A stretch of 64,000 bases of DNA. Source: Vagococcus fessus. GTDB lineage: Bacteria > Bacillota > Bacilli > Lactobacillales > Vagococcaceae. Below, in pieces: positions 44,504 to 54,457 of the stretch. The stretch spans positions 186,001-250,000 of the forward strand of contig NZ_NGJY01000002.1 in assembly GCF_003987565.1 (NCBI RefSeq), in the 5' to 3' direction. How positions within the stretch are numbered: the first letter of the stretch is position 1; every line of letters starts with the position of its first letter. Under the pieces are notes generated by a model. It searched no databases. It worked only from the letters and a program-made list of their open reading frames with translations, and had not been told where the DNA came from. The position numbers were made by a program, and so were the translations under genes.

Positions 44504-44507
44504 GTCA

Positions 44508-45428
44508 TTATGGTAAGACATTTCCAGCAGCACGATAAATTTCATACCATTCTTCACGAGTCAGAACAATATCCGAAGCAAGTGCCACTTCTTTTACGCG
44601 ACTTTCTTTCATTGTCCCTAAAATAGTTTGCATATTAGCTGGATGTCTTGAAATCCACGCTGTCGCAATACCAGTATTTGTGACACCATATTTGGCTGCA
44701 ATTTTATCTATTGTCGCATTTAACTTAGGGAATTTATCATTGCCTAAGAAAACACCCTCAAAGAAACCATATTGGTAAGGTGACCACGCTTGAATCGTCA
44801 TATCATGTAAACGAGAGTAATCTAAAACACTACCATCATGTTCAAAACTTGCTTCATTTTTCATGTTAACATTGAATCCTTGATCAACTAGGCCTGATGC
44901 TTTCACACCGAACTGTAATTGATTCACTAATAAGGGTTGTTTCACTGATTTTTTTAATAACTCAATTTGCATTGGTTTTTGATTGCTAACGCCAAAATGA
45001 CGAACTTTCCCACTTTGTTCCAAGTAATCAAATGCTGCCGCAACTTCTTCTGGTTCAACCAATGTATCTGGTCTATGAAGTGCTAAAACATCTAAGTAGT
45101 CAACTCCTAAACGAGCTAGACTTCCATCAACTGCGTTAATAATGTGTTCTTTTGAAAAATCAAATGACCCTTCTCTAATTCCACATTTCGATTGAACAAA
45201 GATAGAATCACGATTTATTGAGCTAGCTTTTAATGCCTTCCCAAAAAGTGTTTCGCACTCTCCTCCACCATATATATCTGCATGATCAAAAAAATTAATC
45301 CCTTCTGATACAGTTGTTTCTAATAATGAGGTTGCTTCTTTTTCATTTAAACTTGTCATTCTCATACAGCCTAATGCCACTTGTGATACTTTTAAGTCTG
45401 AGTTTCCACCTAAATTCAAATAATTCAT
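44508..45428 (-). CDS. Aldo/keto reductase
   Basis: A 306-residue NADPH-dependent aldo/keto reductase of the YdhF type. The catalytic tetrad is visible: Asp in FFDHADIYGGG, Tyr in the same motif, Lys in VQSKCGI and His in LALHRPD. WSPYQYGFFEGVF and the C-terminal ILGTMKESRVKE bind the cofactor. Physiological substrate unknown. It lies 48 nt downstream of a GntR regulator with no terminator between, suggesting cotranscription or local regulation. Confidence 0.9.
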   Translation of the reverse strand: MNYLNLGGNSDLKVSQVALGCMRMTSLNEKEATSLLETTVSEGINFFDHADIYGGGECETLFGKALKASSINRDSIFVQSKCGIREGSFDFSKEHIINAVDGSLARLGVDYLDVLALHRPDTLVEPEEVAAAFDYLEQSGKVRHFGVSNQKPMQIELLKKSVKQPLLVNQLQFGVKASGLVDQGFNVNMKNEASFEHDGSVLDYSRLHDMTIQAWSPYQYGFFEGVFLGNDKFPKLNATIDKIAAKYGVTNTGIATAWISRHPANMQTILGTMKESRVKEVALASDIVLTREEWYEIYRAAGNVLP

Positions 45429-45476
45429 AGCTTAAATCCCTCCTTTAATATACTTCCATTATAATCTTATTTACTC

Positions 45477-46148
45477 TTAATTACGATACTTTGCCATAAT
45501 TTCTTGTTGGTCTAAAACATTTAATTTAGCATCATTGATAAACAAGCGGACATCTCGCCTTGCTTTAGGATAATCTTTTCTCTTCAAACTTTCCCAAATA
45601 TCTGTAAAATAATTAAAATATACTAAAGAAAGACGGTCACTATCTTGTCTATAGAATAACGGATCTGAGTTTAATAACTCATCTAATAACGTTGTTAATA
45701 ATTTTTGATAGTAGATATTTTTATGACTTGATACTATGACTTGGAAAAATAATAATTCTCGTTTTATGATATCAGTTATGTCCCCTGATTGTTTCACTTC
45801 TTTTAGGACTTCAAATTGCTCATCTATCGTAGAAACAGGAAGCTCAATTAATTGCCTTTCTAAATAGAAAAAATATTGAATCATCAATAACTCAAAAACA
45901 TCCAGTCTATCCACAAACTCTTTTTCTGTTATCTTAGGTAAATTGACGATTAATCCACGATAAGGAATTTTGGTTAAGATCCCTTCTTCTACTAACAAAT
46001 CACAAGCTGCTCTGACTGGAGATCGACTTACCTTAAATTCGGTTGCAATATCTGTTTCAATAATACGACTTCCCGGTTTTAAAATCCCAAGTTCGATTTG
46101 ATGCCTTATTTTATCTTGAACTAAACGTGCTGTTTTATTTGTTTTCAA
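45477..46148 (-). CDS. GntR-family regulator (FadR/FCD subfamily)
   Basis: A 223-residue regulator: N-terminal winged helix (ILKPGSRIIETDIATEFKVSRSPVRAACDLL, residues about 20-50) and an all-helical C-terminal ligand domain. The start is apparently TTG at 46148, with GGAAGG about ten nt upstream; no in-frame ATG is better placed. FCD regulators sense small organic acids. The adjacent aldo/keto reductase is the obvious candidate target, by position only. Confidence 0.82.
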   Translation of the reverse strand: MKTNKTARLVQDKIRHQIELGILKPGSRIIETDIATEFKVSRSPVRAACDLLVEEGILTKIPYRGLIVNLPKITEKEFVDRLDVFELLMIQYFFYLERQLIELPVSTIDEQFEVLKEVKQSGDITDIIKRELLFFQVIVSSHKNIYYQKLLTTLLDELLNSDPLFYRQDSDRLSLVYFNYFTDIWESLKRKDYPKARRDVRLFINDAKLNVLDQQEIMAKYRN

Positions 46149-46175
46149 ACTGACTCATCCTTCCAAATCATTCTT

Positions 46176-46211
46176 AAAAAAACACCTTATTCATACGAAA
46201 AAGGTGTTTTT
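46176..46211 (-). terminator. Terminator after purB
   Basis: Perfect 11-bp arms AAAAACACCTT / AAGGTGTTTTT with a 12-nt loop and U-run. Confidence 0.8.
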
Positions 46212-46219
46212 AAATAAAT

Positions 46220-47518
46220 TTATTTTCCAAGACCAACACGGTCAAATAATGTATCAACGTGTTTCATGTGCCAATTGTAATCAAAGGCTTCATCTAATTC
46301 ACTTGGTTCTAATACTGATGTGATTTTTTCGTCTGCTTCAAGTAATGGACGGAATTGTGTTTGATTGTCCCATGCGTAAGCTGTTTTAGGTTGAACTAAA
46401 TCATAAGCCTCCTCACGAGTCATTCCTTTATCAATTAATTTAAGAAGAACACGTTGGCTATAGATTAAACCATATGTTGCATCCATATTACGTTTCATAT
46501 TTTCTGGGAATACCGTTAAGTTCTTAACTAAATTACCAAAACGATTTAACATGTAGTTTAATAAAATAGTTGTATCTGGAATAATGATACGTTCAGCAGA
46601 CGAATGTGAAATGTCACGTTCATGCCATAATACCATATTATCCATTGCAGTAATCACATGACCACGAATAACACGGGCAAGTCCTGTCATATTTTCAGAA
46701 CCGATTGGATTACGTTTATGCGGCATTGCTGATGATCCTTTTTGTCCTTTAGCAAAGAACTCTTCTACTTCACGTGTCTCTGATTTTTGTAGCCCACGAA
46801 TTTCTGTAGCAAATTTTTCAATACTTGTCGCAATAAGCGCCATTCCTGACACATATTCTGCATGTAAATCACGTGGTAATACTTGTGTCGAGATATCTTG
46901 AGCGCGTAGACCTAATTTATCACAAACATAAGCTTCCACTGTTGGAGGAGTATTAGCAAAAGTTCCAACAGCACCACTGATTTTACCAGCTTCAACACCT
47001 TTAGCAGCATGTTCAAAACGCTCAATGTTACGTGTCATTTCTGAATACCATAACGCTAATTTTAAGCCTAATGTTGTTGGCTCTGCATGAACACCATGCG
47101 TACGTCCCATCATAACAGTGTATTTATGTTCTTTCGCTTTTTCACCAATAATATCAGTAAAACGTTGTAAGTCAGCACGTAAAATATCATTTGCTTGTTT
47201 TAATAAGTAGCCATAAGCTGTATCTACAACATCTGTACTTGTTAAACCATAATGAATCCATTTACTTTCATTCCCTAATGATTCTGATACTGTACGTGTA
47301 AATGCTACAACATCATGACGTGTTTCTTGTTCAATTTCTAAAATACGAGGTACTGAGAAGCTCGCATTTTGACGGATTTTTTCAACGTCTTCTTTTGGGA
47401 TTTCGCCCATCTCTGCCCATGCTTCACTTGCTAAAATCTCAACTTCTAGCCACGCATCATAGCGGTTTTCATCTGTCCAAATCTTTCCCATTTCAGGGCG
47501 TGTATAACGATCAATCAT
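46220..47518 (-). CDS. purB: Adenylosuccinate lyase
   Basis: A 432-residue fumarase/aspartase superfamily lyase. The signature loop [19 protein letters not shown] lies near residue 262 and [14 protein letters not shown] near residue 140 supplies the general acid region. It cleaves SAICAR and adenylosuccinate, releasing fumarate, in IMP and AMP synthesis. It begins directly after the purK stop, so the two are translationally close. Confidence 0.97.
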   Translation of the reverse strand: MIDRYTRPEMGKIWTDENRYDAWLEVEILASEAWAEMGEIPKEDVEKIRQNASFSVPRILEIEQETRHDVVAFTRTVSESLGNESKWIHYGLTSTDVVDTAYGYLLKQANDILRADLQRFTDIIGEKAKEHKYTVMMGRTHGVHAEPTTLGLKLALWYSEMTRNIERFEHAAKGVEAGKISGAVGTFANTPPTVEAYVCDKLGLRAQDISTQVLPRDLHAEYVSGMALIATSIEKFATEIRGLQKSETREVEEFFAKGQKGSSAMPHKRNPIGSENMTGLARVIRGHVITAMDNMVLWHERDISHSSAERIIIPDTTILLNYMLNRFGNLVKNLTVFPENMKRNMDATYGLIYSQRVLLKLIDKGMTREEAYDLVQPKTAYAWDNQTQFRPLLEADEKITSVLEPSELDEAFDYNWHMKHVDTLFDRVGLGK

Positions 47519-48670
47519 TTAATTTTCTCCTTTAATTTGAAACGGTTTATCCCAAATTTGTGTTTTATTTAGTTCTTCAAGCGTTGTTGAAATGCTATCT
47601 GTTAATATCGTAACATGTCCGACAATTTCATTTGGATTAAAACTGCTACGTCCATAATAATGATGATACCAATTAGCATAAAATGGGATGCAACTAATCG
47701 TATCCACCATCTTATCTCCAATAATTTCTTGTGATACCGCAGGTTTAATTAACTCAATTTCTGGTAGTTTCCAACCAAATAGCCCGCGTAAATGTGCTTC
47801 ATACTGAGATAAGTTGGTTCCCTCTAACGTATAATTGCCACCATGATGTGGGCCATGCTGTAAATCATGAACATAAATCAAGCCATGCTCTGTTATTAAT
47901 AATTCAACTGTCAATAGACCTTGCAAGCTTAACGTTTCTGCAATTAATTGAACAACTCGTTTAATCTCTGTTTTAATTTCTCCCGCAATTCCTGCTGGAA
48001 CAATACTTCTAAATGTTCTATTATCTGAATTTAAACTCACATCTACTAGTGGGAAAATCGTATATTCTCCATTACCATTCCCTGCAATCGATACAATAAT
48101 TTCCTTTTCAAACGGAATCATAGCCTCTAAAATACAAGTCTGTTTCGAAACCATCTCCATAGCATAACGCAAATCAGCCATTTTATTTAAAACAAGTTCA
48201 TCCTCTTCATTTTCAAGTGGGCTAACTGTTTTTAGTACACAAGGAAATCCAATAGAGTCTACTGTCGCCTCTAAATCAGTCATCTTCGTAATAACATTAT
48301 AGGGTGGAATATTTACATTTGCTTCTTCTAAAAAAAGTCGTTTTAATAAACGATCCTGTGAGAATTTAAAAAGTTCAATCGACTCTGGAATAGAAACATA
48401 TTCATCTAGCCCTTCTAAGAGAGCTGGGGTTACAATTGGTGTAGTTGTAGTTATGACGTCACTTTTTTCTGCCAAGGTAAACAAACCCATCTCATCATTT
48501 ACATCGGCAACTACTTGCCAATCTGCAATGTCAGACGCCAAACAATCATTTTCAGCTGCTAATATGCCAACGTGATATCCCATTGTCTTCGCCGCTAATC
48601 CTAGCAAACGTGCTTGATATCCTCCACCTATAATGCCCACTGTTTGACCAGGTATAAATAAATCTGACAT
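47519..48670 (-). CDS. purK: N5-carboxyaminoimidazole ribonucleotide synthase
   Basis: A 383-residue ATP-grasp enzyme: GQTVGIIGGGYQARLLGLAAK at the N-terminus, ATP-grasp core near FPCVLKTVSPLENEEDELV and VELLITEHGLIYVHDLQHGPHHGG as the metal-binding end. It carboxylates AIR with ATP and bicarbonate. Its usual partner purE is not adjacent and must lie elsewhere or be absent. The metal-site segment reads VHDLQHGPHHGG where typical PurK has VNEIAPRPHNSG, so substitutions are notable, yet the fold is intact. Confidence 0.85.
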   Translation of the reverse strand: MSDLFIPGQTVGIIGGGYQARLLGLAAKTMGYHVGILAAENDCLASDIADWQVVADVNDEMGLFTLAEKSDVITTTTPIVTPALLEGLDEYVSIPESIELFKFSQDRLLKRLFLEEANVNIPPYNVITKMTDLEATVDSIGFPCVLKTVSPLENEEDELVLNKMADLRYAMEMVSKQTCILEAMIPFEKEIIVSIAGNGNGEYTIFPLVDVSLNSDNRTFRSIVPAGIAGEIKTEIKRVVQLIAETLSLQGLLTVELLITEHGLIYVHDLQHGPHHGGNYTLEGTNLSQYEAHLRGLFGWKLPEIELIKPAVSQEIIGDKMVDTISCIPFYANWYHHYYGRSSFNPNEIVGHVTILTDSISTTLEELNKTQIWDKPFQIKGEN

Positions 48671-48734
48671 TTTTTCCCCTTCTTCCTTTTATATCTAGTA
48701 ATAATGATTAAATTTATATAAAGTTGCTCTATTT

Positions 48735-48763
48735 AGTTTAACAAGGGAATCCACCAGTGTCAA
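48735..48763 (-). promoter_or_regulatory. Predicted purK-purB promoter
   Basis: TTGACA (48763-48758), 17 nt, TAAACT (48740-48735). I saw no clear PurR box beside it. Confidence 0.7.
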
Positions 48764-48796
48764 AGCTTTAAACGCTTTTTTTCATCCTTAATAAGT

Positions 48797-48828
48797 AAAA
48801 AAGACACCCATTAATTAAAATGAGTGCC
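48797..48828 (-). terminator. Terminator after xpt
   Basis: Ten-bp stem GGCACTCATT / AATGGGTGTC including two G-U pairs, then a U-run. Confidence 0.65.
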
Positions 48829-48842
48829 TTGGATCAAAAATT

Positions 48843-49433
<591 letters not shown>

Positions 49434-49482
49434 CTATAATTTAGCCCCAAATTATCACTTATCTTGGCTAGGCTTTTTATAT

Positions 49483-49511
49483 ATTATCCACTATTGTACG
49501 AGCTTTTTCAA
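49483..49511 (-). promoter_or_regulatory. Predicted xpt promoter
   Basis: TTGAAA (49511-49506), 17 nt, GATAAT (49488-49483). Confidence 0.6.
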
Positions 49512-49523
49512 GTAAGTTTTCAG

Positions 49524-49558
49524 AAAAATAAAAAGACTGGGTTTTCCCCAGTCTTTTT
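49524..49558 (-). terminator. Terminator after the glucosaminidase gene
   Basis: Perfect 12-bp arms AAAAAGACTGGG / CCCAGTCTTTTT with a 5-nt loop; works on the minus strand and possibly both. Confidence 0.85.
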
Positions 49559-49561
49559 GGC

Positions 49562-50170
49562 CTAATCATATTGATATAACTCATATGCCTCAATAACAGT
49601 TATAATCTTATTTTGATAATCCGGATCAGTAGCATATCCTGCTAACTGAAGCTGTTTAGCTGCTTCTTTATAATTTTTAGATGCTAATACTTCTTTATAG
49701 ATATCCGTATTCCACGTTACACCATTTTTAAATAATTTAGCATGGTCGTCCATAGAGGATTCCCAATCTTGATACACCTTAAATGGAGCATTGATATCAA
49801 ACCATTTACCATCTACAAATTCTTTAGTAGCTAAATCAACGGATGGTTCGCCCGGTCCAGCTTTAACACCAAAAAGATTATTATAGGATTGGCTCAAACC
49901 ACTCTGTCCCCAATCTGATTCCAAAATAGCCTGACCTAAAATGATTGAAGGAAGTACACCTTCACGTTGTTGAATGGTCTGAGCATAGGGAGCCAACCTT
50001 TCAATAAATTCTTCCTTCGTGTGATCAACAGGGGCTTGAAAATTTCTAAAAGGAGTAGCGATTAGAGCTAATGCTCCAAAAAATGCCACTCCCATTACTA
50101 ATGTTATCATAATCCAAAAAGAAATTCGTTGATTTAAAGGCTTTGAACGGCGTTTATTTGACTTTGTCAT
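49562..50170 (-). CDS. Membrane-anchored N-acetylglucosaminidase (GH73)
   Basis: A 202-residue protein: a basic N-terminus, one membrane helix (about 18-38) and a GH73 mannosyl-glycoprotein endo-beta-N-acetylglucosaminidase domain. SIILGQAILESDWGQSGLSQ holds the catalytic Glu and NNLFGVKAGP is the conserved follow-up. It cuts glycan strands in peptidoglycan. It has no cell-wall-binding repeats. It lies 12 nt after a VanY-type peptidase gene, forming a small wall-remodelling operon. Confidence 0.92.
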   Translation of the reverse strand: MTKSNKRRSKPLNQRISFWIMITLVMGVAFFGALALIATPFRNFQAPVDHTKEEFIERLAPYAQTIQQREGVLPSIILGQAILESDWGQSGLSQSYNNLFGVKAGPGEPSVDLATKEFVDGKWFDINAPFKVYQDWESSMDDHAKLFKNGVTWNTDIYKEVLASKNYKEAAKQLQLAGYATDPDYQNKIITVIEAYELYQYD

Positions 50171-50182
50171 CTAGTGATCACC

Positions 50183-51019
50183 TTACTTCTTAGCTTCTTT
50201 TAAAATTTCCACATATTCTTCTAATGTTAAATCTTTGTCAGTCATATACTTAGCATTTTCTTTGCCTACATAGCGGATATGCCAAGGTTCATAATTAATG
50301 TGTGTGATATCTTCTTTATGCTTAGGGTATCTAATAACAAAACCAAATTTCTCGACATTCTCATCTAACCATTTTCCACCTGGTGTATTATAAAAAGCTT
50401 CTTCAAGACCGTTGCCACCATCTGACCAAGGTGCATCGATAACATCCAATGCTAAACCAGTATGGTGTTCGCTTGTTCCAGGTATTGTGACATATTCATC
50501 CGATTTTTGTTTGGATTCTTTTTCTGAGAATCCTTGCGCCATGTATTTTGCAATATCATCTTTTTTCACTTTCTCTTGCTGAGCAACTGATCTGAAACTT
50601 GAAACTACCACCATCTGATGTCCGGCTTTTCTTGCTTCATTTTCCAGTGCATAATAATCCTGAGCAATCCGTTTATCAATCTCGAAACCATTTGGCATCA
50701 CTGTTAACGTTTGACATTCTTCTTTTATGGGATTTTCTGCATTCACCAAGTCCAATTGCCAATCCGATGATTTCGCATTTGGAAGATCTTTAGGTATCTC
50801 TTTTTTTGCTTCTTTATCATTCCCTTTATCTTTCGACGCCTTCGGCTTACTTGCCTCATTAGTTGGTTTGAACCCTGTCGTTTTATCCTCAACTGGCTCA
50901 TCTTCATAAACATTAGATGGGCTTGGTGTTTTTATAAACGATATCACCATAAAGATAACCATTAAGATTGAGCCTATACCCAAAATATTTTTTTTATTTC
51001 TTTTTACAAATGTCTTCAC
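50183..51019 (-). CDS. D-alanyl-D-alanine carboxypeptidase, VanY/M15B family
   Basis: A 278-residue zinc peptidase with an N-terminal membrane anchor (about 12-28), a Lys/Pro-rich linker and an M15B domain. SEHHTGLALDVID carries the SxHxxGxAxD zinc site, and INYEPWHIRYVG carries the catalytic Glu and last zinc His. It trims the terminal D-alanine of stem peptides. GTG start with GAGG upstream. It is unlikely to be a resistance gene, as chromosomal VanY-like enzymes are common here. Confidence 0.92.
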   Translation of the reverse strand: MKTFVKRNKKNILGIGSILMVIFMVISFIKTPSPSNVYEDEPVEDKTTGFKPTNEASKPKASKDKGNDKEAKKEIPKDLPNAKSSDWQLDLVNAENPIKEECQTLTVMPNGFEIDKRIAQDYYALENEARKAGHQMVVVSSFRSVAQQEKVKKDDIAKYMAQGFSEKESKQKSDEYVTIPGTSEHHTGLALDVIDAPWSDGGNGLEEAFYNTPGGKWLDENVEKFGFVIRYPKHKEDITHINYEPWHIRYVGKENAKYMTDKDLTLEEYVEILKEAKK

Positions 51020-51048
51020 TACATATCCTCACTTCTGACTTGCATTTT

Positions 51049-51576
51049 CTACATGTATTCTTCTTCTAAATTTTCATTCACCCATTCCAAAAGACCTTTT
51101 GAAGAATCCTTTATCTGATCTTGAACAGTTGCAGGCAAACAAAATTCTAAACAATCATCATATCCCCACACCTCGTATTGGAGAAAGACTTTTAAAATAA
51201 ATATTTCTTTATAGCCTTGTGGACCTTCCGATTGACTTTGATCCGTTCGATTGATTAATTCAATACGAGCATTACCTTCTTGTAACCACTTTTTGGCAAT
51301 TAAAGTTTTAACTCGTTTGTACTCCGACACAACATAATGTCTTTTCTCTGGAAACAGACACGTCTGTCTCATTAGTTTTTGAATCAACATCCACTCATAA
51401 TCTGAAAATAAACTCATTAACTTTTGCATATCCTCAGCCTTTAGCGGTGTCTGGTGAAATTTCCACGCGTCCCACTCTATTTGCTCAATCTTTAAAACAT
51501 GCTCACAAAAAAATGCTTCTGATGAAAATTGATTCAAAATACGATCAGTCATAATATCTACCATTGCTTGATGCAT
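51049..51576 (-). CDS. 175-residue protein of unknown function
   Basis: A soluble, mostly helical protein rich in aromatic residues (MHQAMVDIMTDRILNQF..., YEWMLIQKLMRQTCLFPEK, FLQYEVWGYDDCLEFCLP). No membrane segment or known motif was seen. It is 29 nt upstream of the VanY-type gene and probably heads the wall-hydrolase operon, so a link to envelope control is possible but unproven. The ATG at 51576 is preferred over a GTG three codons before it because GAGGTGAGG supplies the ribosome site. Confidence 0.7.
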   Translation of the reverse strand: MHQAMVDIMTDRILNQFSSEAFFCEHVLKIEQIEWDAWKFHQTPLKAEDMQKLMSLFSDYEWMLIQKLMRQTCLFPEKRHYVVSEYKRVKTLIAKKWLQEGNARIELINRTDQSQSEGPQGYKEIFILKVFLQYEVWGYDDCLEFCLPATVQDQIKDSSKGLLEWVNENLEEEYM

Positions 51577-51710
51577 ATTCCTCACCTCAACCTATATTTT
51601 ACATCTAATGAAATGAAATTGCATCCTTTACATAGAATTTTAATATTTTTGTAGCATCTCTGTATCATAAACTCTGTTATAATTTTACTATACACATAAG
51701 GAGGTACAAT

Positions 51711-52670
51711 ATGACACATTATAATTGGGCAATTTTAGGTCTTGGAGCAATGGCCGAACAATTCACAGAAAACTTTTCTCATCCAAATGCAACACTCAAA
51801 GCAGCGGCTTCTCGTTCGCTTGAAAAAGCACAACAGTTTGCCAAACAACATGACATTGAAAAAGCTTATGGTTCATACGATGAGCTTTTCAGCGATGACT
51901 CTATTGATATTATATATATTGCAACACCTCATAATCACCATATTGACTCTATATTAAGCGCACTTAATCATGGTAAACATGTCTTGTGTGAAAAAGCCAT
52001 TACTTTAAATGGAACAGAACTTGAAGAAGCAGTCTCTTTAGCCAAAAAGAAAAAACTGATTCTAGCAGAAGCCATGACTATTTTCCATATGCCACTTTTT
52101 GAAAAACTAAAACAACGCATGGACAATGGTGAGTTCGGCAAATTAAAAATGATACAAGCCTCTTTTGGTAGCTATAAGGAAGCTGATCCTACTAATAGAT
52201 TTTTCAACCCAGACTTAGCTGGTGGCGCTTTACTTGATATTGGAACCTACGCTGTTTCGTTTGTTCGTTACTTTTTATCAGAACAACCTAACGACATTCA
52301 CTCTTTAATGTCTCCGTTCAAAACTGGCGTTGATGAACAATCTGTTACTATTTTTAAAAATAATCAAAATGAAATGGCAACAGTTGCCCTGACATTCCAA
52401 GCTAAAATGCCTAAACAATGCATTATTGCGTTAGAAAAAGCTTATATAACAGTAACAGACTACCCGCGTGCAGATACTGCAACACTTACGTATGTAGATG
52501 GACATACTGATACTATTAAAGTAGGTAACACTCAAGACGCGTTAGCCTATGAAGTTTCCGATATGATAGACTATATCGAAGAGAAGAAACCAAATACATC
52601 TCTAGATTTAACCCAAGATGTTATGTCACTCTTAGATACGATGTCTAATCAGTGGGCTTCTCACAACTAA
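51711..52670 (+). CDS. Gfo/Idh/MocA family oxidoreductase
   Basis: A 319-residue NAD(P)-dependent dehydrogenase. The N-terminal Rossmann fold starts WAILGLGAMAEQFTENF, YIATPHNHHID and HVLCEKAITLNGTEL follow (the EK pair contacts cofactor and substrate), and the C-terminal alpha/beta domain holds GGALLDIGTYAVSF. The substrate is likely a sugar or inositol-like compound, but no pathway genes are adjacent. Strong AAGGAGG; TATAAT at 51678-51683 is a likely -10. Confidence 0.9.
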   Translation: MTHYNWAILGLGAMAEQFTENFSHPNATLKAAASRSLEKAQQFAKQHDIEKAYGSYDELFSDDSIDIIYIATPHNHHIDSILSALNHGKHVLCEKAITLNGTELEEAVSLAKKKKLILAEAMTIFHMPLFEKLKQRMDNGEFGKLKMIQASFGSYKEADPTNRFFNPDLAGGALLDIGTYAVSFVRYFLSEQPNDIHSLMSPFKTGVDEQSVTIFKNNQNEMATVALTFQAKMPKQCIIALEKAYITVTDYPRADTATLTYVDGHTDTIKVGNTQDALAYEVSDMIDYIEEKKPNTSLDLTQDVMSLLDTMSNQWASHN

Positions 52671-52673
52671 AGC

Positions 52674-52710
52674 AAAAGAAACAGCCCTGTCTACGGGCTG
52701 TTTCTTTTTT
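52674..52710. terminator. Bidirectional terminator
   Basis: Perfect 14-bp arms AAAAGAAACAGCCC / GGGCTGTTTCTTTT with a 7-nt loop, between the converging dehydrogenase and FUSC genes. Confidence 0.9.
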
Positions 52711-53686
52711 ATAACCGACGTGGTGGATGTTTTTCAGAGAAATTGGTTTTCAATTCTAAAAAGCGTTCAAACTCATTGAGTAATTGATATAATTTAGCAC
52801 GATGCTCAAACTCATCTCTAGTTCGAGGTAAATCGGCTTCTCTATAGGCCACAAGAACAGCAGTAAGCTCTTGCGATAATTGTTTCGCATCATTATCCTC
52901 AGAAAAATAACTGGCTGTTTTTAATAACAACTGCTCAACCCCTGTTACAACCATTCGACTATCCTCAACTTCAATCTCTTTAATAACTTGGTTCATTTTA
53001 GACAATATATTAACTTGCAATCGTCTCATAGTAAAATAATCTAAGTAGTACGAATCTTCCGAGAACAACTGATTCTCGTCATGTAACCTTGCTTTAGTTT
53101 CTGATTGTTTCAAAGCGACTTTCAATTTATCTAATAAGTTATCACAATCTACAACAGTATCCTTATCACTTAAATAAAAACTCATCCCTACAAGTAATTG
53201 CCTAATTTTATCATCAATAATATTTTGGCCTTCTTTTAATTCCTTAGTCACATCAGGCATAAATAAATTAGCAAGCCAAGCTATCCCTACTCCAATGAAC
53301 AATAGTAAGAAAGCATTTATTAATAATCCGATTGTCATCTCTTTTGCAATTAAAAAATGAGTAACCAAAACAGAGCTAACCGGTATACCATCTGACATTT
53401 TCCCTTTAACTGCTAGTGGAATAAAAAATAAAAGATAAAAACCAAACGCAATAGCATTATAGCCTATTAACGTGAAACATAAGAAACTGATTGCACATGC
53501 TAATGCTAAGGATGCAATTCGAAATAAACCTGTTTCAAATGATGACCTCTTTGTATTTGTTACACTTAACAAAGTTATAATACCTGCAGCTGTTGGACTT
53601 GCAAGATTAAAGAGTTGAGCCAACATAATCGCAATGGCAGATCCTACCGCTGTTTTTATTGTTCTCATTCCAATAGAAATTCTCAT
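52709..53686 (-). CDS. FUSC/ArAE-family membrane protein (aromatic acid exporter type)
   Basis: A 325-residue protein: about four membrane helices in the first 145 residues (RTIKTAVGSAIAIMLAQLF, TAAGIITLLSV), then a helical cytoplasmic domain (PF11728-like) from about residue 150. This matches the Gram-positive aromatic acid exporter family (DUF939). Transport of a specific compound is not shown. It is divergent from a lipoprotein and a second, shorter FUSC protein, so the three are probably functionally related. Confidence 0.85.
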   Translation of the reverse strand: MRISIGMRTIKTAVGSAIAIMLAQLFNLASPTAAGIITLLSVTNTKRSSFETGLFRIASLALACAISFLCFTLIGYNAIAFGFYLLFFIPLAVKGKMSDGIPVSSVLVTHFLIAKEMTIGLLINAFLLLFIGVGIAWLANLFMPDVTKELKEGQNIIDDKIRQLLVGMSFYLSDKDTVVDCDNLLDKLKVALKQSETKARLHDENQLFSEDSYYLDYFTMRRLQVNILSKMNQVIKEIEVEDSRMVVTGVEQLLLKTASYFSEDNDAKQLSQELTAVLVAYREADLPRTRDEFEHRAKLYQLLNEFERFLELKTNFSEKHPPRRL

Positions 53687-53815
53687 TTCAATTCCCCCAG
53701 TTCTTTAGATAGGATAACATGAATTTTATTTTTTTTCCGAATTTTTTGTTTGTCATTTTTACCACTAATTTTTTTGTGTTATGATAGAGTTACGTATTTT
53801 AGGAGGTAAAATAGA

Positions 53816-54457
53816 ATGATGAAAAAAATAGTAATGGCTCTTTTAATGAGTTGTCTTTTTATTTTAACAAGCTGCGGTATTACAGAAGAACTTGATCAAG
53901 CCAAAAGTAATGTAGCTGAGTTAAAAATTGCTTTGAAAACGCAAAGTGAGCATTTTAAAGAAATGGGCAGTCGAATTACACGTATCAACGACGCACTTGA
54001 GTCGGACTTGAATGACAAACCCCAAACAGGACTTTTCCCTGATGAAGAAGGACTGGTCTTCGAAAACTACCAATACCGCTTAACATTAGAAGATAAGATT
54101 ACAGATCAACAGAAGTCTATCATCACTTTGAAAAAAAACTTAGAAAAAATTATTAAACAAAATGCGGCTGATGTTAATAACGATGAATTAAAACTCATCT
54201 CGGACAGCCTGGATATCATTGATAATAATTATAAATCATTAAAAAATTATTGTGACACAACGTTTAATAAAGAAGAAGAATTTTATTCAGACTTACCCGA
54301 AAAATTAGATTCTAAACTGGCTCTTTTAGAACGTAACTACGGTGCTATCTATCTCGTTACTGATGAGGGGCAAGCCAATATCAAATATACAACAGACCTA
54401 ATTACAACGTTTGAAAAAAATGCAAAAAAAAGTAAGGTGACCTCTGATGACAATTAG
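53816..54457 (+). CDS. Coiled-coil lipoprotein (YkyA-like)
   Basis: A 213-residue lipoprotein: signal peptide ending in lipobox LTSC, then an almost wholly helical, coiled-coil domain (EELDQAKSNVAELKIALKTQ, DKITDQQKSIITLKKNLEK). It resembles the YkyA/PF10368 putative cell-wall-binding lipoproteins. Its end overlaps the start of the small FUSC gene by 11 nt, which implies coupled expression. AGGAGG precedes the ATG; a second ATG follows at once. Confidence 0.8.
   Translation: MMKKIVMALLMSCLFILTSCGITEELDQAKSNVAELKIALKTQSEHFKEMGSRITRINDALESDLNDKPQTGLFPDEEGLVFENYQYRLTLEDKITDQQKSIITLKKNLEKIIKQNAADVNNDELKLISDSLDIIDNNYKSLKNYCDTTFNKEEEFYSDLPEKLDSKLALLERNYGAIYLVTDEGQANIKYTTDLITTFEKNAKKSKVTSDDN

Noticed and set aside
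50183-51019. VanY as part of a glycopeptide resistance cluster
   Set aside because: No vanHAX, vanRS or related genes are near; chromosomal VanY-like carboxypeptidases are common in this group.
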